Shown piece after piece: positions 58,101 to 64,000 of a stretch of 64,000 nt of DNA. The notes beneath the pieces are model-generated. The model did no database searches. It was not told the origin of the DNA and was given only the letters and a program-made list of their open reading frames with translations. The translations under genes were made by a program, and so were the position numbers. The stretch's first letter is position 1; every line of letters starts with the position of its first letter. Source of the DNA: Hofstenia miamia (lineage: Eukaryota > Xenacoelomorpha > Acoela); assembly GCA_004352715.1 (NCBI GenBank), contig SCFE01000092.1, forward strand, positions 215,900 to 279,899. Direction: 5' to 3'.

Positions 58101-61100
58101 CTATTCTTTCACAAATTGTTAGTGAAATTATACCAATTCTATGTTTCAGTGGGGAGAGTGAACGGTACTGTAGTATGAGCTGTGAAGTATTAACAGATAA
58201 ACGCTCTTTATTGAATCTCTAACAGTTCTTAAAGAAGCCTACGTCAATAATCAATGGCCTGGTACTCACTGGTTAAATTGCACAACCCTATAGTTTGTTT
58301 ATACTCAATAAAACGTGTAGTCTTTTAGTATAAAATGTCGTCATTAATCACTAGTAAGCAATCCTAAGGCATAGAATACACTATTGTATAGAATTGAATT
58401 TATACTAAAAATCTCAATCTAATAACACCAAAATAAAATAGTGAAGAAAGTACAAGTCTACACTCTTCCACCTAATTAATTTGTGTTTCTATACCACCCG
58501 AAACCGGCCTGCTAGGCAATTATCTAAAGGCTGCCTGCCGGGCCGGTTCCAACTGGCATCCAAGTGGTAAAAAAATATTAGAAGCAATTTAAAACAAATT
58601 TGGGGCCCCAAAATAGCGCAATAACAAAGTATTTGCATACACTCGATAACAAAAAGTTTGCCCCACCCTTGATTTTTCAAGATAAATCAGTATATCATGC
58701 ACTATATTTGAGAATAAACAAAACAAGATAACTAAGAACATACGAAAACACTTGCTCAACATTATAGAGAGTTAGTAATGCGTTAGTAATGAGTCGTCGA
58801 GCCCTTGGCCTCGACTCTGGTCGGCATGGATTCTACCAAATGGCGGCAAATTTCTTGCAATTCAGGGTTCTTACTCCATATTTTCAAAAAAGCAACTATC
58901 AAGTCACTTTTATTTGTGCAGCCCGACGTTTGAAGTCTCCCTTTGATAATTGACCCTAAGTGCCATTGGTCACCGGCTGACATGGCATGGTGCATTATCT
59001 TGCTATAACCACCCATTGCCTCACGAAAACGTATCAGCCATTTGTTGGACAATCCTGTGATCAATGATTTCGTTTATATAAATCTCGGAATTCAATGTAC
59101 GTTCCACAACGTGCGATCGACCGGTGCCATACCAACTAAAACATCTCCATATCATCACGCTTGTGGGATGTTTTGTCGTCCTTACAAAGTGCGCAGGCGT
59201 CAGTTCATGCCCGTGAACAACCCTGACATACTGAGGCGCGTTGTCTCGTATTTCAATGACTGTTTCATCTGTCCAAAGGATATTTTTCCAATCATCGACT
59301 GTCCAATTTCGATGTTCAATGGCCCATTGTAGCTTGCGTTGCTCTTGTGACGAATTCAAAAATGGCCGTCTGCCTGGCTTTATCGTTTTGCACCCAATAC
59401 GATTGAGTTTTTGTTGCATGGTCCTTGTCAAGCAATCAGCAGCTGTGTCAATTTCGTGTAAAATCTCAGATGCCAACGAACGCGGATTATTTACACAAAG
59501 ACGACGGATCCGCCGCTCGTATTTCTCATTGAACACTGTTGGTCGACCACACTCCTGATAGGTTGTGTGGTAATCACCGGTCTCCTGATATCGGTGTCAT
59601 GTTCTACTCACCGTCTTGTGATCAACATCCAATCGTCTTGCTACTGCCCGCATTGATAGGTCACCATGTTCATTATAGTATGTCGTACAGCAATCATGGT
59701 ATAAACTCAAGAACAAACAGACAACCATTGACTGCAACCACTCAAAACACAATTACGATATTGAGCCAACCTTTCTTTGAATTATGCAACATTTTCACAT
59801 CTCAAGTCTGAAAGTGCAGGGTCAAAAGTTTAAATTAGCACAAGGCTTTGCAGTTAATATTTTGTAGCATGTCAGTTGGCTTGCTTGGCAGCAACCAGAC
59901 GTCTATAGTAGCCATCTACCAGCTTCTGGCAAAATTCTGAGGAATTTGTCTAAATTCCTCTTGACAAAATGCAAGCAGTTCCTCCAAATTGCCAGGACGT
60001 CTGCAATGAACTCTTGTTTTCAGTTCTTGCCACATATTTTCAATCGGATTCAGATCCGGGATCTGTGCAGGCCATTTTGATACCCTCAATTTTGTTTGAC
60101 TTGAGCTAGTTTGTGACAAGGTGTAATGTGGGCTTCGGGTCATTATCATGTTTGAACATCCTTGCGACCCAGCTTCAGATTTTTCACTCATTGCTTGATG
60201 TTTTGAGCCAGTATTACTTTGTAGTCTTCTTTCGCATGCTACCATTTACTTTTACGAGGTTTCCATTTCCGCTTCCAGCAAAACACCTCCATAGCATGAA
60301 GCTCCCCCCCCCNNNNNNNNNNNNNNNNNNNNNNNNNNNNNNNNNNNNNNNNNNNNNNNNNNNNNNNNNNNNNNNNNNNNNNNNNNNNNNNNNNNNNNNN
60401 NNNNNNNNNNNNNNNNNNNNNNNNNNNNNNNNNNNNNNNNNNNNNNNNNNNNNNNNNNNNNNNNNNNNNNNNNNNNNNNNNNNNNNNNNNNNNNNNNNNN
60501 NNNNNNNNNNNNNNNNNNNNNNNNNCCCCCGCCAAGCTTCACATTGGGACTGTGTTCTTTTGTTTCAGTCAGTACCTCAACCTGCTTTCGCCATAAATAC
60601 CTAACATCATTGTGACCAAATAATTCAATTTTAGTCTCATCGCTCTACAGTACTTGACGCCAGAAATCTTTTTCTTTGTCTAGGAACTCATTGGCATATT
60701 GCATTCTGGCCTTCAAATGTCAATTCTTGTGCAAGGGCACTTTCCTGGCTTGATACCCTCTTAGGGCATGGCGAAGCAATACTCTTTTCTCTGTACTCTT
60801 TGACACTGGTGGTCTTTCCATTTCCAAATCTTGGCAGATTTCTTTTTTTTGTGAATTGGTATTTCTTGTCACTTTTCTGACCAAATTCCTCTCAGCATTT
60901 CTTGATAATTTTTTTTCCTTCCTGATCTGGGCTTTGTTTCCACTCTTCCAGTCACCTTATTTTTCTGAACGATGGTATATCCTGAAGACCTGGCCACTTT
61001 CTAGCGGTGTTTCCATATGACTCCCCAGAATCTCTCAAGTCAACTATGTGGGTTTTCAGCGCGTTGTTGAGCTCTTTGCCTTTCCCTTTGTAATCAAAGA

Positions 61101-63855
61101 GAAGGAAATAAGTTAGACAGTGTAAATGAAATAAAATCATAATTAGCTTGTGCGATTGTTTTGTATAAGTTGTTGTTGGGTAGCAGAGACTATTAGAAAG
61201 GCTTACAAGTACTTAACAGTACTTATCTATTATTACAAAAAGTTTTCAAGCACATCTACTGTTCTAATTCAGCACTGTATGTAAACTTTTCACCCTGATT
61301 TTTCAAACTTGCATTGTGAAAATATTATAGAATTCAAAAAACTGTTGGCCAATATTGAAATTGTCTTTTGGGTAGTTACATTCAATGGTTATCTGTTCAT
61401 TCTTGGGTTTATAGCATGATTAGCTTAATAAATGAAAAACTTGTTCATACATTGCTGGTGTATGACAGTTTGTTTAGAAAATGTTATGTGACATCAAGTA
61501 CCTCAAAATGTTGAAAATTGGTGTTCGTAGACACATTATTTTCATTAAAAAGCTATAAATTATAAAATAAAATTATTTGGTAAAAAACATACACATTTTG
61601 TTCTAAATTAAATGCTAAATTTGAATTTAATTCCAGATGGAATCCAACAAGAATTTCTGGTAAATAAACTTGATGGAAAAATGTGCAGGGAAATTTTTTT
61701 GATCTTGACCTCTGATTTAACTGAAACTTTTTCAGTAAGCCAAACGATCACAATTTCCTGATCAATTTTGGCGAACATGAGGGTTTCTTTACTTTAACCA
61801 ATCAGCATCTAGAAAAACTAGAAGTTTACCTCAATACGTGTCATCAGCATAACATCACCCTAACCAGCAATAATGTATTTAGATGTAACACTGGATTTTG
61901 AACGCTTTACGAGTGTGAACGAATTTATTTATGTAATTACTATCTAATTTACATAGCTACTCGATTAATCGTGTACTATGTTTACCTATTCAATTCCTTT
62001 TAAAATTATAATTAACAGGGAAAAATCGCAGTACAAAACCATGTTGTCTACCATGCAAACGTATGTATATTTGTATATCACATCCCGACATTTCTTCGTT
62101 TCTTTCATTTCAATTTTATTTTATATTCGTTACTAGGGCTGAGCCATTCGAAAAATTGTTGTTTTGATTCAATTCAGTAAAACACAATATGAAGTCAGGC
62201 AGAATGTACATTAAACATTAAAAACCTAATGTTATCACAAATTAGTAATTTATTTCTGTTTGCATATGTCCCTGCGATTACTCGAAATATATGCATTAAC
62301 AGTTTTCGAATCAAATCGAGTTTTTTGTTTGGAATTGAATAGTGCATTGCATGTTTTTACAAAAATTTCTTTGACCCATTGTCGTTGAACATTGATCCTA
62401 ACTAACATCAAGGCGCTCGAATTTATTGATATTACGTTGTTAGCCTCTCCTGATTAAGATTAAAATGTCTAAAATGTCTTAGTGATATATCTATATATTC
62501 CATGTTTTATTTAAAGGTGAGTTTACATTTATGATATTGATAATCCTATGTACCTAGACGAGACACCATATTCTAAGTTTGACTCGACTATATATACATG
62601 TTTAAAAGAATGTCCTAACTCTCAGCAACTTTACTCTACACCTGTTCGCAATTCGAGCAGGAAAATATAATCTATGTCATGCTTTAAAAAATCAAAACAT
62701 TTCAATTCCATTTTTAAAAGCTTCGATTCGATGTCTCGGAATTGCCCAACTCTGCGGTCCTATTAACTTGGTGTCAAAATCTATTTGATCCAATAAAGGA
62801 AATATTAAATAACTGAACATCGGAACTAAGAACATGAGAATGGTTAAATGTGGTTTGGAGGGCCATAGCCCCCTTATTTACAACGTGAAAAATCCAAAAT
62901 CATCATCACCCTTAAATTACCGCATTGAAAATCACGAATGTCATGCAATTCGCTATTTGTCATCTTCATCACCATCTTCTCATCGTATATCTTTACATAA
63001 AATAAAAATGTGTTAGCAATGTGTAAAATACTATTTTCTGAATTGAATCAATACTTTTTTAATTATATCAATTCAGTTGCCCTATTAATTTCAATTTTGA
63101 TAAAGTGGCAATGGGTTCTTTCATCTTTTTACACATTAAATTAATAAGTTTTGAGTTGACTCTGCTCTTTAGTCGATGTGAAGCATTTAAAATTGAACTT
63201 AAGAAGAAGAACTCTGTAATAGACAATTTACGACGAAGACTACCAGGTTTGATTCTAGTATTGATCATTAGAATTTTTAATAATAATATAATTTATGAAT
63301 AAATTCGGATCAATTTTTTCAATTTAACTGATCAAGTTCGCCTGTGACAGTAACTGCATTAGGAATACAAAAATAGTTTCTATTACCTATGGATGTTTTC
63401 ATTTTACATTTAGTTTCCGAAATATTGGCATAGGGTTTGAGAAATCTCAGTGTTTTGTCATGTTAGTGGGGTTTCGTTTATTTTTCGTTAACTTACTTTA
63501 AGTGTTTTTTGCTATTATAGTTTATTATTTATATTCAATTTGGTTTTCTAAATGCCAACTTCTTTTATTCATTGAAACTTTTGCTAATATTTAAAAACCA
63601 TTTAATAAATGTTTAATTTGATTTCGCAAATCTTAAGTAATAATATATATAAATGATGTTTTTCATATTAAAAGATGGCTTTCATCAAAAAATGTGTGCA
63701 CATAATCTACTGAATTATAGGAAGTGTAACTTTTAGGAAGAATGTATGAAGGTTTTTGTTGTTTAGCTGAGACATCGTTGGATTCATCAGATTTTGAGGA
63801 CAGTATCGAAAAGGCTAAAGATCTTGAAGATACTTATGAAGAGAAGCTATCTCAA
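32325..63855 (+). CDS. SNX29: Sorting nexin 29 orthologue (RUN domain, coiled coil; 3' end outside window)
   Basis: Twelve exons join in consistent phase: 32325-32426, 38531-38711, 39421-39592, 42097-42232, 42424-42496, 47398-47595, 48684-48853, 51596-51789, 56489-56617, 62019-62060, 63173-63246 and 63767-63855, giving 520 codons. Every intron is GT-AG. The protein follows vertebrate SNX29 from end to end: an N-terminal helix ending SVKQ|CHNIFGG, a RUN domain (about residues 35-195, with GRGRAWLRASLNEH and YYEDYAFLLEKE), a lysine-rich KKKRKSRKK segment, MDELKRATVDFMKRREELE and a coiled coil ending LEDTYEEKLS. In known SNX29 the PX domain follows and binds phosphoinositides on membranes; it lies beyond this window. 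Family assignment is from recalled family features, not a search. Large introns carry many transposons. Confidence 0.9.
32664..32916. mobile_element. 253-bp MITE with perfect 8-bp TSD
   Basis: A perfect 23-bp terminal inverted repeat begins ggcgaacttgtagaatagcg on the left, with its inverse ending ttcgcc on the right. The flanks are the identical octamer cgtgttat (32656-32663 and 32917-32924). It carries no coding sequence. An 8-bp duplication is compatible with hAT-, Merlin- or P-type mobilisation; the TIR does not start with cag, so I leave the superfamily open. It lies in SNX29 intron 1. Confidence 0.9.
33945..34168. repeat. TA microsatellite enclosing an N gap
   Basis: A (ta)n tract on both sides of 34022-34129 N. 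The gap is probably a longer dinucleotide run that defeated assembly. Confidence 0.9.
34437..34495 (+). repeat. Truncated LINE 3' tail
   Basis: Nearly identical to 6293-6345: tatgctttcagcggctaaat followed by aaagtcatt and an att repeat. No ORF2 sequence precedes it, so it is a 5'-truncated copy of the same family. Where its 5' boundary lies in 34250-34437 is unclear. Confidence 0.65.
34530..37890 (+). pseudogene. piggyBac transposase relic
   Basis: Pieces appear in the right order on the plus strand, in shifting frames: LDRYGIKIWSNCENPSEFAE near 35310-35390, then KDLREEYGVTCDKTNFAWYN (35448 on), DYNKYKGTVDSADKI near 37440-37490 followed by SHRWSF, and a C-terminal cysteine-rich part with RCAFC and KCSLCSAFICPEHTNCL at 37780-37880. 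The 'Y-N-x2-K-G-x-V-D-x-x-D' block and the terminal cysteine-rich domain are characteristic of piggyBac. Numerous stops and shifts make it non-functional. TTAA-flanked ends were not located. It lies in SNX29 intron 1, same strand. Confidence 0.75.
38531..38711 (+). CDS. SNX29: SNX29 exon 2, start of RUN domain
   Basis: Acceptor tatacatttag, donor ccag|gtaagc, start phase 0, end phase 1. It encodes FGGKSQLATEQDSLVSILLL and RLEAVLDHGLK, the first RUN-domain helices, with the family's 'L-E-A-V-L-x-H-G-L-K' block. Confidence 0.9.
39421..39592 (+). CDS. SNX29: SNX29 exon 3, RUN core
   Basis: Acceptor attacttctttag; the phase needs two bases to complete the codon begun in exon 2, giving EKP-A-FWNFI. 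It carries the most conserved RUN block, DIGRGRAWLRASLNEHTFDK. Donor atccc|gtatgt, phase 2. A longer open stretch upstream (from 39323) is out of phase with exon 2 and was not used. Confidence 0.92.
42097..42232 (+). CDS. SNX29: SNX29 exon 4, end of RUN domain
   Basis: Acceptor aatttag|gacg, donor acacag|gtacta, ending in phase 0. It encodes TYYEDYAFLLEKE and SSLISILFALKIDSEDLD, corresponding to the last RUN helices of SNX29 ('F-Y-E-D-W-x-F' and 'L-N-S-I-L-F-A-I-x-I-D'). Confidence 0.92.
42424..42496 (+). CDS. SNX29: SNX29 exon 5
   Basis: Acceptor gatttttag, donor ctgtag|gtaaga, start phase 0, end phase 1. It encodes MDDPQPVLRHESPV, equivalent to the 'E-x-D-P-L-P-V-V-S-R' segment of SNX29. 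Its donor is followed closely by a TA microsatellite and an N gap (42530-42624). Confidence 0.8.
42519..42636. repeat. TA microsatellite enclosing an N gap
   Basis: (ta)n on both sides of 42530-42624 N, just downstream of the SNX29 exon 5 donor. Confidence 0.9.
42640..45434. other. Intron 5 upstream part, no exon recognised
   Basis: AT-rich intronic sequence. An upstream exon or promoter for the nested bHLH gene may lie here, but I could not support one. Confidence 0.35.
45451..45827 (+). CDS. Nested bHLH protein exon, class-B E-box type
   Basis: An open frame follows two possible acceptors (ctgtttcag at 45434 and aaattctag at 45450) and ends at TAA 45825. The first ATG in it is 45576. After two basic clusters (RRRHRL, GRRGRKR) comes a bHLH domain at about 45594-45779: HREYERDRR aligns with the H-x3-E-R-x-R-R signature of CACGTG-binding class-B proteins (Myc/Max/Mxd/Mlx type). 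Helix 1 is MKDSLNKLNESIP, the loop contains FSKGKSRM, and helix 2 is STSESILCAVEYVETLEKE, running into a leucine-containing helix. I cannot name the orthologue. A donor-like tat|gtagaa at 45755 could splice in phase 0 to the exon at 46838. Confidence 0.7.
46838..47200 (+). CDS. Probable terminal exon of the nested bHLH gene (zipper and acidic tail)
   Basis: A 120-codon open frame opens directly at the acceptor cctctgtag, phase 0, with LENHAEQLQNRLNSF, a short leucine-zipper-like helix. It continues with an acidic DDIDEEDDV stretch and ends VDECIVYDDSPCIIEL before TGA at 47198. Splicing from 45755 would continue bHLH helix 2 as AVEY-LENHAEQLQNRL, a normal bHLH-zipper layout. Base composition is coding-like compared with the surrounding intron. 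The link to the bHLH exon is inferred from position, phase and helix continuity. Confidence 0.55.
   Translation: MENHAEQLQNRLNSFIQRCASEGKLVLIDDIDEEDDVLPWSSITADAESNSLDNSCLFVDNPLNIEKVKQSPTKPYESDHHYCLMQTITVPSNKDYEDSNDVDVVDECIVYDDSPCIIEL
47292..47412 (+). promoter_or_regulatory. Inverted repeat spanning the SNX29 exon 6 acceptor
   Basis: cagttgttggccc (47292-47304, intron) and gggccaacaactg (47400-47412, first bases of exon 6) are perfect 13-bp complements, with 95 bases between. In the transcript they could form a stem that covers the 3' splice site. The regulatory role is inferred. Confidence 0.4.
47398..47595 (+). CDS. SNX29: SNX29 exon 6, lysine-rich segment
   Basis: Acceptor atctttcag, donor aacg|gtaatt, phase 1 in and out. 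It encodes KPRIPKKKRKSRKKNAF followed by an acidic stretch, corresponding to the K-K-E-R-K-K-K-K-K segment of SNX29. Exon bases 47400-47412 are perfectly complementary to intron bases 47292-47304. Confidence 0.88.
48684..48853 (+). CDS. SNX29: SNX29 exon 7, serine-rich linker
   Basis: The acceptor at gaagaatccag gives the required phase (1 in, 0 out). Donor acct|gtaagc. It encodes a low-complexity linker (FSKKSKDKCALVSG, then ETHGSLSSIASTVSSNL) of the kind that separates RUN and coiled coil in SNX29. An acceptor three codons upstream would be out of phase. Confidence 0.75.
48854..50973. other. Intron 7 upstream part, nothing identified
   Basis: AT-rich intronic sequence without recognised exon or transposon on either strand. 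The stretch around 49940-50030 is slightly more GC-rich, but I see no structure that identifies it. Confidence 0.4.
50974..51042 (+). CDS. SNX29: Possible alternative last exon of SNX29
   Basis: A strong acceptor (tttttttcaaatttcag) at 50973 is followed in phase 0, as exon 7 requires, by 22 codons (LFDLRFLSDDELALTLLIYN and two more) and TAA. Used as a terminal exon it would give a short RUN-only isoform. There is no similarity to known SNX29 sequence, and this may be a cryptic site. Confidence 0.25.
   Translation, partial: LFDLRFLSDDELALTLLIYNNL
51596..51789 (+). CDS. SNX29: SNX29 exon 8, start of coiled coil
   Basis: Acceptor catatttaag, donor caac|gtaaga, start phase 0, end phase 2. It encodes a basic serine-rich part, then LTMDELKRATVDFMKRREEL, which corresponds closely to 'M-T-I-S-E-L-R-Q-A-T-V-A-M-M-N-R-K-D-E-L-E' in vertebrate SNX29. 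Confidence 0.92.
52010..52090. repeat. Short acaacatgttgt palindrome cluster
   Basis: gtacacaacatgttgtgtta and ttgtacacacaacccagcat followed by gttgtgtgg give several overlapping inverted words within 80 bases of intron 8. The function is unknown. Confidence 0.35.
52780..53082 (+). pseudogene. Tc1/mariner-superfamily transposase, C-terminal half
   Basis: The frame reads YFQQDGATSHIAHATMRFL (second catalytic aspartate in Q-Q-D-G-A-T-x-H), then ISKDILPPRSPDLTLLDFYV and W (third acidic residue region), and runs to TAA at 53082-53084. The FQQDGA and SPDLxxLDFYxW pattern is that of the DD37-type insect transposases of this superfamily. The N-terminal half and first aspartate are absent. Confidence 0.75.
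53249..54174 (-). pseudogene. Tc1/mariner-superfamily transposase, minus strand
   Basis: 54174-53872 gives the N-terminal helix-turn-helix part (YNKLHGLHNNKFSLSSITRL with VHRFEQTGSV). After a frameshift, 53812-53249 gives the catalytic core: IVWSESYFSLCG (first acidic site, with E where D is usual), VWFGYSAKTKLTPFFF, TFQKDGAPPHFS (second D) and WPAYSPDLKPLDYYLW (third site). It lacks an intact single frame, and the changed first acidic residue also argues against activity. Confidence 0.8.
54319..54341. repeat. TA microsatellite
   Basis: A run of ta directly abutting the right end of the compound element, consistent with insertion at a TA-rich target. Confidence 0.85.
54350..55380. other. Intron 8 sequence, nothing identified
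   Basis: No frame or transposon motif was recognised. The part at 54500-54800 has more GC than its surroundings (for example ggcgggaaacgggtcacat) and could be an unrecognised short interspersed element. Confidence 0.35.
55380..56170 (-). pseudogene. Mariner/Tc1-type transposase relic
   Basis: On the minus strand the N-terminal half shows SIIKRWKESGSEVAGRQSGR followed by PISV (linker with the GRP box after the helix-turn-helix). The core has FIFSDECLVVIGKDN (first acidic site), a degenerate mid-part, and near the end ETIPRRLKSCQKMKGKMTKY, the conserved mariner-type C-terminus 'S-M-P-R-R-L-x-x-x-x-x-x-K-G-G-x-T-K-Y'. Several frameshifts and stops interrupt it. It lies in SNX29 intron 8, antisense to the gene. 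Confidence 0.75.
56489..56617 (+). CDS. SNX29: SNX29 exon 9, coiled coil
   Basis: Acceptor gagtttag, donor acaaac|gtatgt, phase 2 in and out, 43 codons. It encodes a clear heptad pattern (LSEERLKIQQLEKENLRLHD) ending KAEFEATLATVQT. Confidence 0.85.
57551..57832 (+). pseudogene. Unidentified coding-like relic in SNX29 intron 9
   Basis: Two successive open frames read like one protein interrupted by a frameshift near 57700: SFINESAEQENLLVDSKTSC followed by a serine/proline part, then KKSKINDPFELMRKINKDAI and NWLRPNGTPNDAYLNMWD before a TAA. Codon use looks more coding-like than the flanking intron. Phases do not fit SNX29 exons 9 and 10. I do not recognise the family. It may be a processed pseudogene fragment or part of a transposon. 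Confidence 0.35.
58640..59860 (-). mobile_element. Tc1-type transposon, minus strand
   Basis: A transposase relic occupies the minus strand between loosely matching ends (aacaaaaagtttgccccacc near 58650 and the inverse of gcagggtcaaaagtttaaat near 59817-59838). Length, about 1.2 kb, suits a Tc1-like element without much non-coding sequence. The exact boundaries and TA flanks are not settled. Confidence 0.55.
58783..59700 (-). pseudogene. Tc1-type transposase, frameshifted
   Basis: 59536-59021 gives EKYERRIRRLCVNNPRSLAS (second helix-turn-helix region), then NILWTDETVIEIRD (first aspartate), SVMIWRCFSWYGTGR (normally 'V-M-V-W-G-x-F-S-x-x-G-x-G') and INEIIDHRIVQQMADTF. In the next frame QDNAPCHVSR provides the second aspartate, and 59064-58783 ends LVESMPTRVEAKGSTTHY, the Tc1 C-terminus. 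At least one frameshift and stops break the core. N-terminal sequence continues degenerately to about 59800. Confidence 0.8.
59880..61310 (-). pseudogene. Second Tc1-type transposon, minus strand, with N gap
   Basis: 60245-59916 encodes the C-terminal catalytic part: WPAQIPDLNPIENMWQELKT, then RVHCRRPGNLEELLAFCQEE, typical of Tc1 (normally W-P-x-Q-S-P-D-L-N-P-I-E-N-L-W). An N gap (60313-60525), bordered by C runs, interrupts the middle; the N-terminal part lies at about 60530-61140 in broken frames. The outer end is probably near 61310, where gcactgtatgtaaacttttc and caccctg form an end like those of Tc1 elements. It lies in SNX29 intron 9, antisense. Confidence 0.7.
60313..60525. other. Assembly gap within Tc1-type element
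   Basis: 213 unresolved bases flanked by runs of c on both sides. The homopolymer probably caused the break. Frames drawn through it are artefacts. Confidence 0.9.
61311..62018. other. Intron 9 end, nothing identified
   Basis: AT-rich intronic sequence up to the exon 10 acceptor. No coding or repeat structure was recognised. Confidence 0.4.
62019..62060 (+). CDS. SNX29: SNX29 exon 10, 42-nt microexon
   Basis: Acceptor aattaacag, donor gcaaac|gtatgt, phase 2 in and out, so it can be skipped without frame change. It encodes EKSQYKTMLSTMQT, 14 residues or two heptads, closely resembling the last 14 residues of exon 9, including the same cAAAC|GTATGT donor. Confidence 0.7.
62061..63172. other. 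Intron 10, nothing identified
   Basis: AT-rich intron between the microexon and exon 11. The short open frame at 62834-63016 has no splice context in phase and no recognisable similarity. Confidence 0.4.
63173..63246 (+). CDS. SNX29: SNX29 exon 11, coiled coil
   Basis: Acceptor ctgctctttag, donor ccag|gtttga, phase 2 in and 1 out. It encodes RCEAFKIELKKKNSVIDNLR and RRLP, continuing the coiled coil. Confidence 0.8.
63767..63855 (+). CDS. SNX29: SNX29 exon 12 (last one visible)
   Basis: Acceptor tgttgtttag, donor ctcaa|gtttgt, ending in phase 0. It encodes AETSLDSSDFEDSIEKAKDL and EDTYEEKLSQ; the last part corresponds to 'S-S-Y-E-R-K-L-I-E' before the PX domain of SNX29. If the weak donor is not used, the frame ends at TAG 63871-63873, which would leave the protein without PX. 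Confidence 0.75.
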
Positions 63856-64000
63856 GTTTGTGCTATTGATTAGAGTATATTAATACTACATGATGGAAGC
63901 TTTTATTTGCTTTATTAGGGGCATGCGCAAAGGGTTTAATGATCATCTTGATAATGTGCAAATAAATTATCTGTACTAAGCTATTTCATTTATTTATATT

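Noticed and set aside
63896-64000. Possible further SNX29 exon after tgctttattag at 63918
   Set aside because: In the phase needed after exon 12 it reaches a stop within a few codons, and no PX or linker similarity is visible before the window ends.

Overview
This is an AT-rich, intron-rich and transposon-rich metazoan nuclear window, most likely from an invertebrate. The sequence does not let me name the species. The only host gene I can reconstruct with confidence is a plus-strand orthologue of SNX29 (sorting nexin 29, RUN and PX type). Twelve coding exons run from an ATG at 32325 to about 63855. All exon phases agree, giving 520 codons, and the gene continues past the right edge. The RUN domain and the start of the central coiled coil are present. 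The PX domain would lie beyond the window.

Nested in SNX29 intron 5, on the same strand, are coding exons for a bHLH protein with the class-B E-box signature (45451-45827) and a probable leucine-zipper/acidic C-terminal exon (46838-47200). A strictly phase-compatible splice from SNX29 exon 5 into the bHLH exon is also possible. The 42-nt exon 10 encodes exactly two heptads and resembles the last 14 codons of exon 9.

Layout. 1-4.0 kb: two hAT-type elements with 8-bp target-site duplications (457-1985 and 2095-3955), the second carrying a nested palindromic TTA-flanked MITE. 4.37-9.48 kb: two non-LTR retrotransposons, plus strand; the first has an endonuclease fused directly to its 3' tail. 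About 10.0-31.8 kb: a block almost without CpG that holds its own transposon set, namely a decayed Ty3/gypsy element (+, 13.2-16.6 kb), a mariner relic (-, 18.55-19.4 kb), a LINE (-, 19.6-21.9 kb) and a long, fairly open Ty3/gypsy element (-, 23.5-29.9 kb) with about 2.3 kb of unidentified coding sequence after the integrase. 32.3-64 kb: SNX29, whose introns hold an 8-bp-TSD MITE, a piggyBac relic, two opposed Tc1/mariner-type copies, a mariner relic and two Tc1-type elements. Most of the transposases in the later introns lie antisense to the gene.

Four long N gaps (4812-5808, 34022-34129, 42530-42624, 60313-60525) and three single-N joints with duplicated flanks (2675, 3611, 17927) show that the assembly is imperfect. 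No tRNA, rRNA, CRISPR array or bacterial-type operon was seen.
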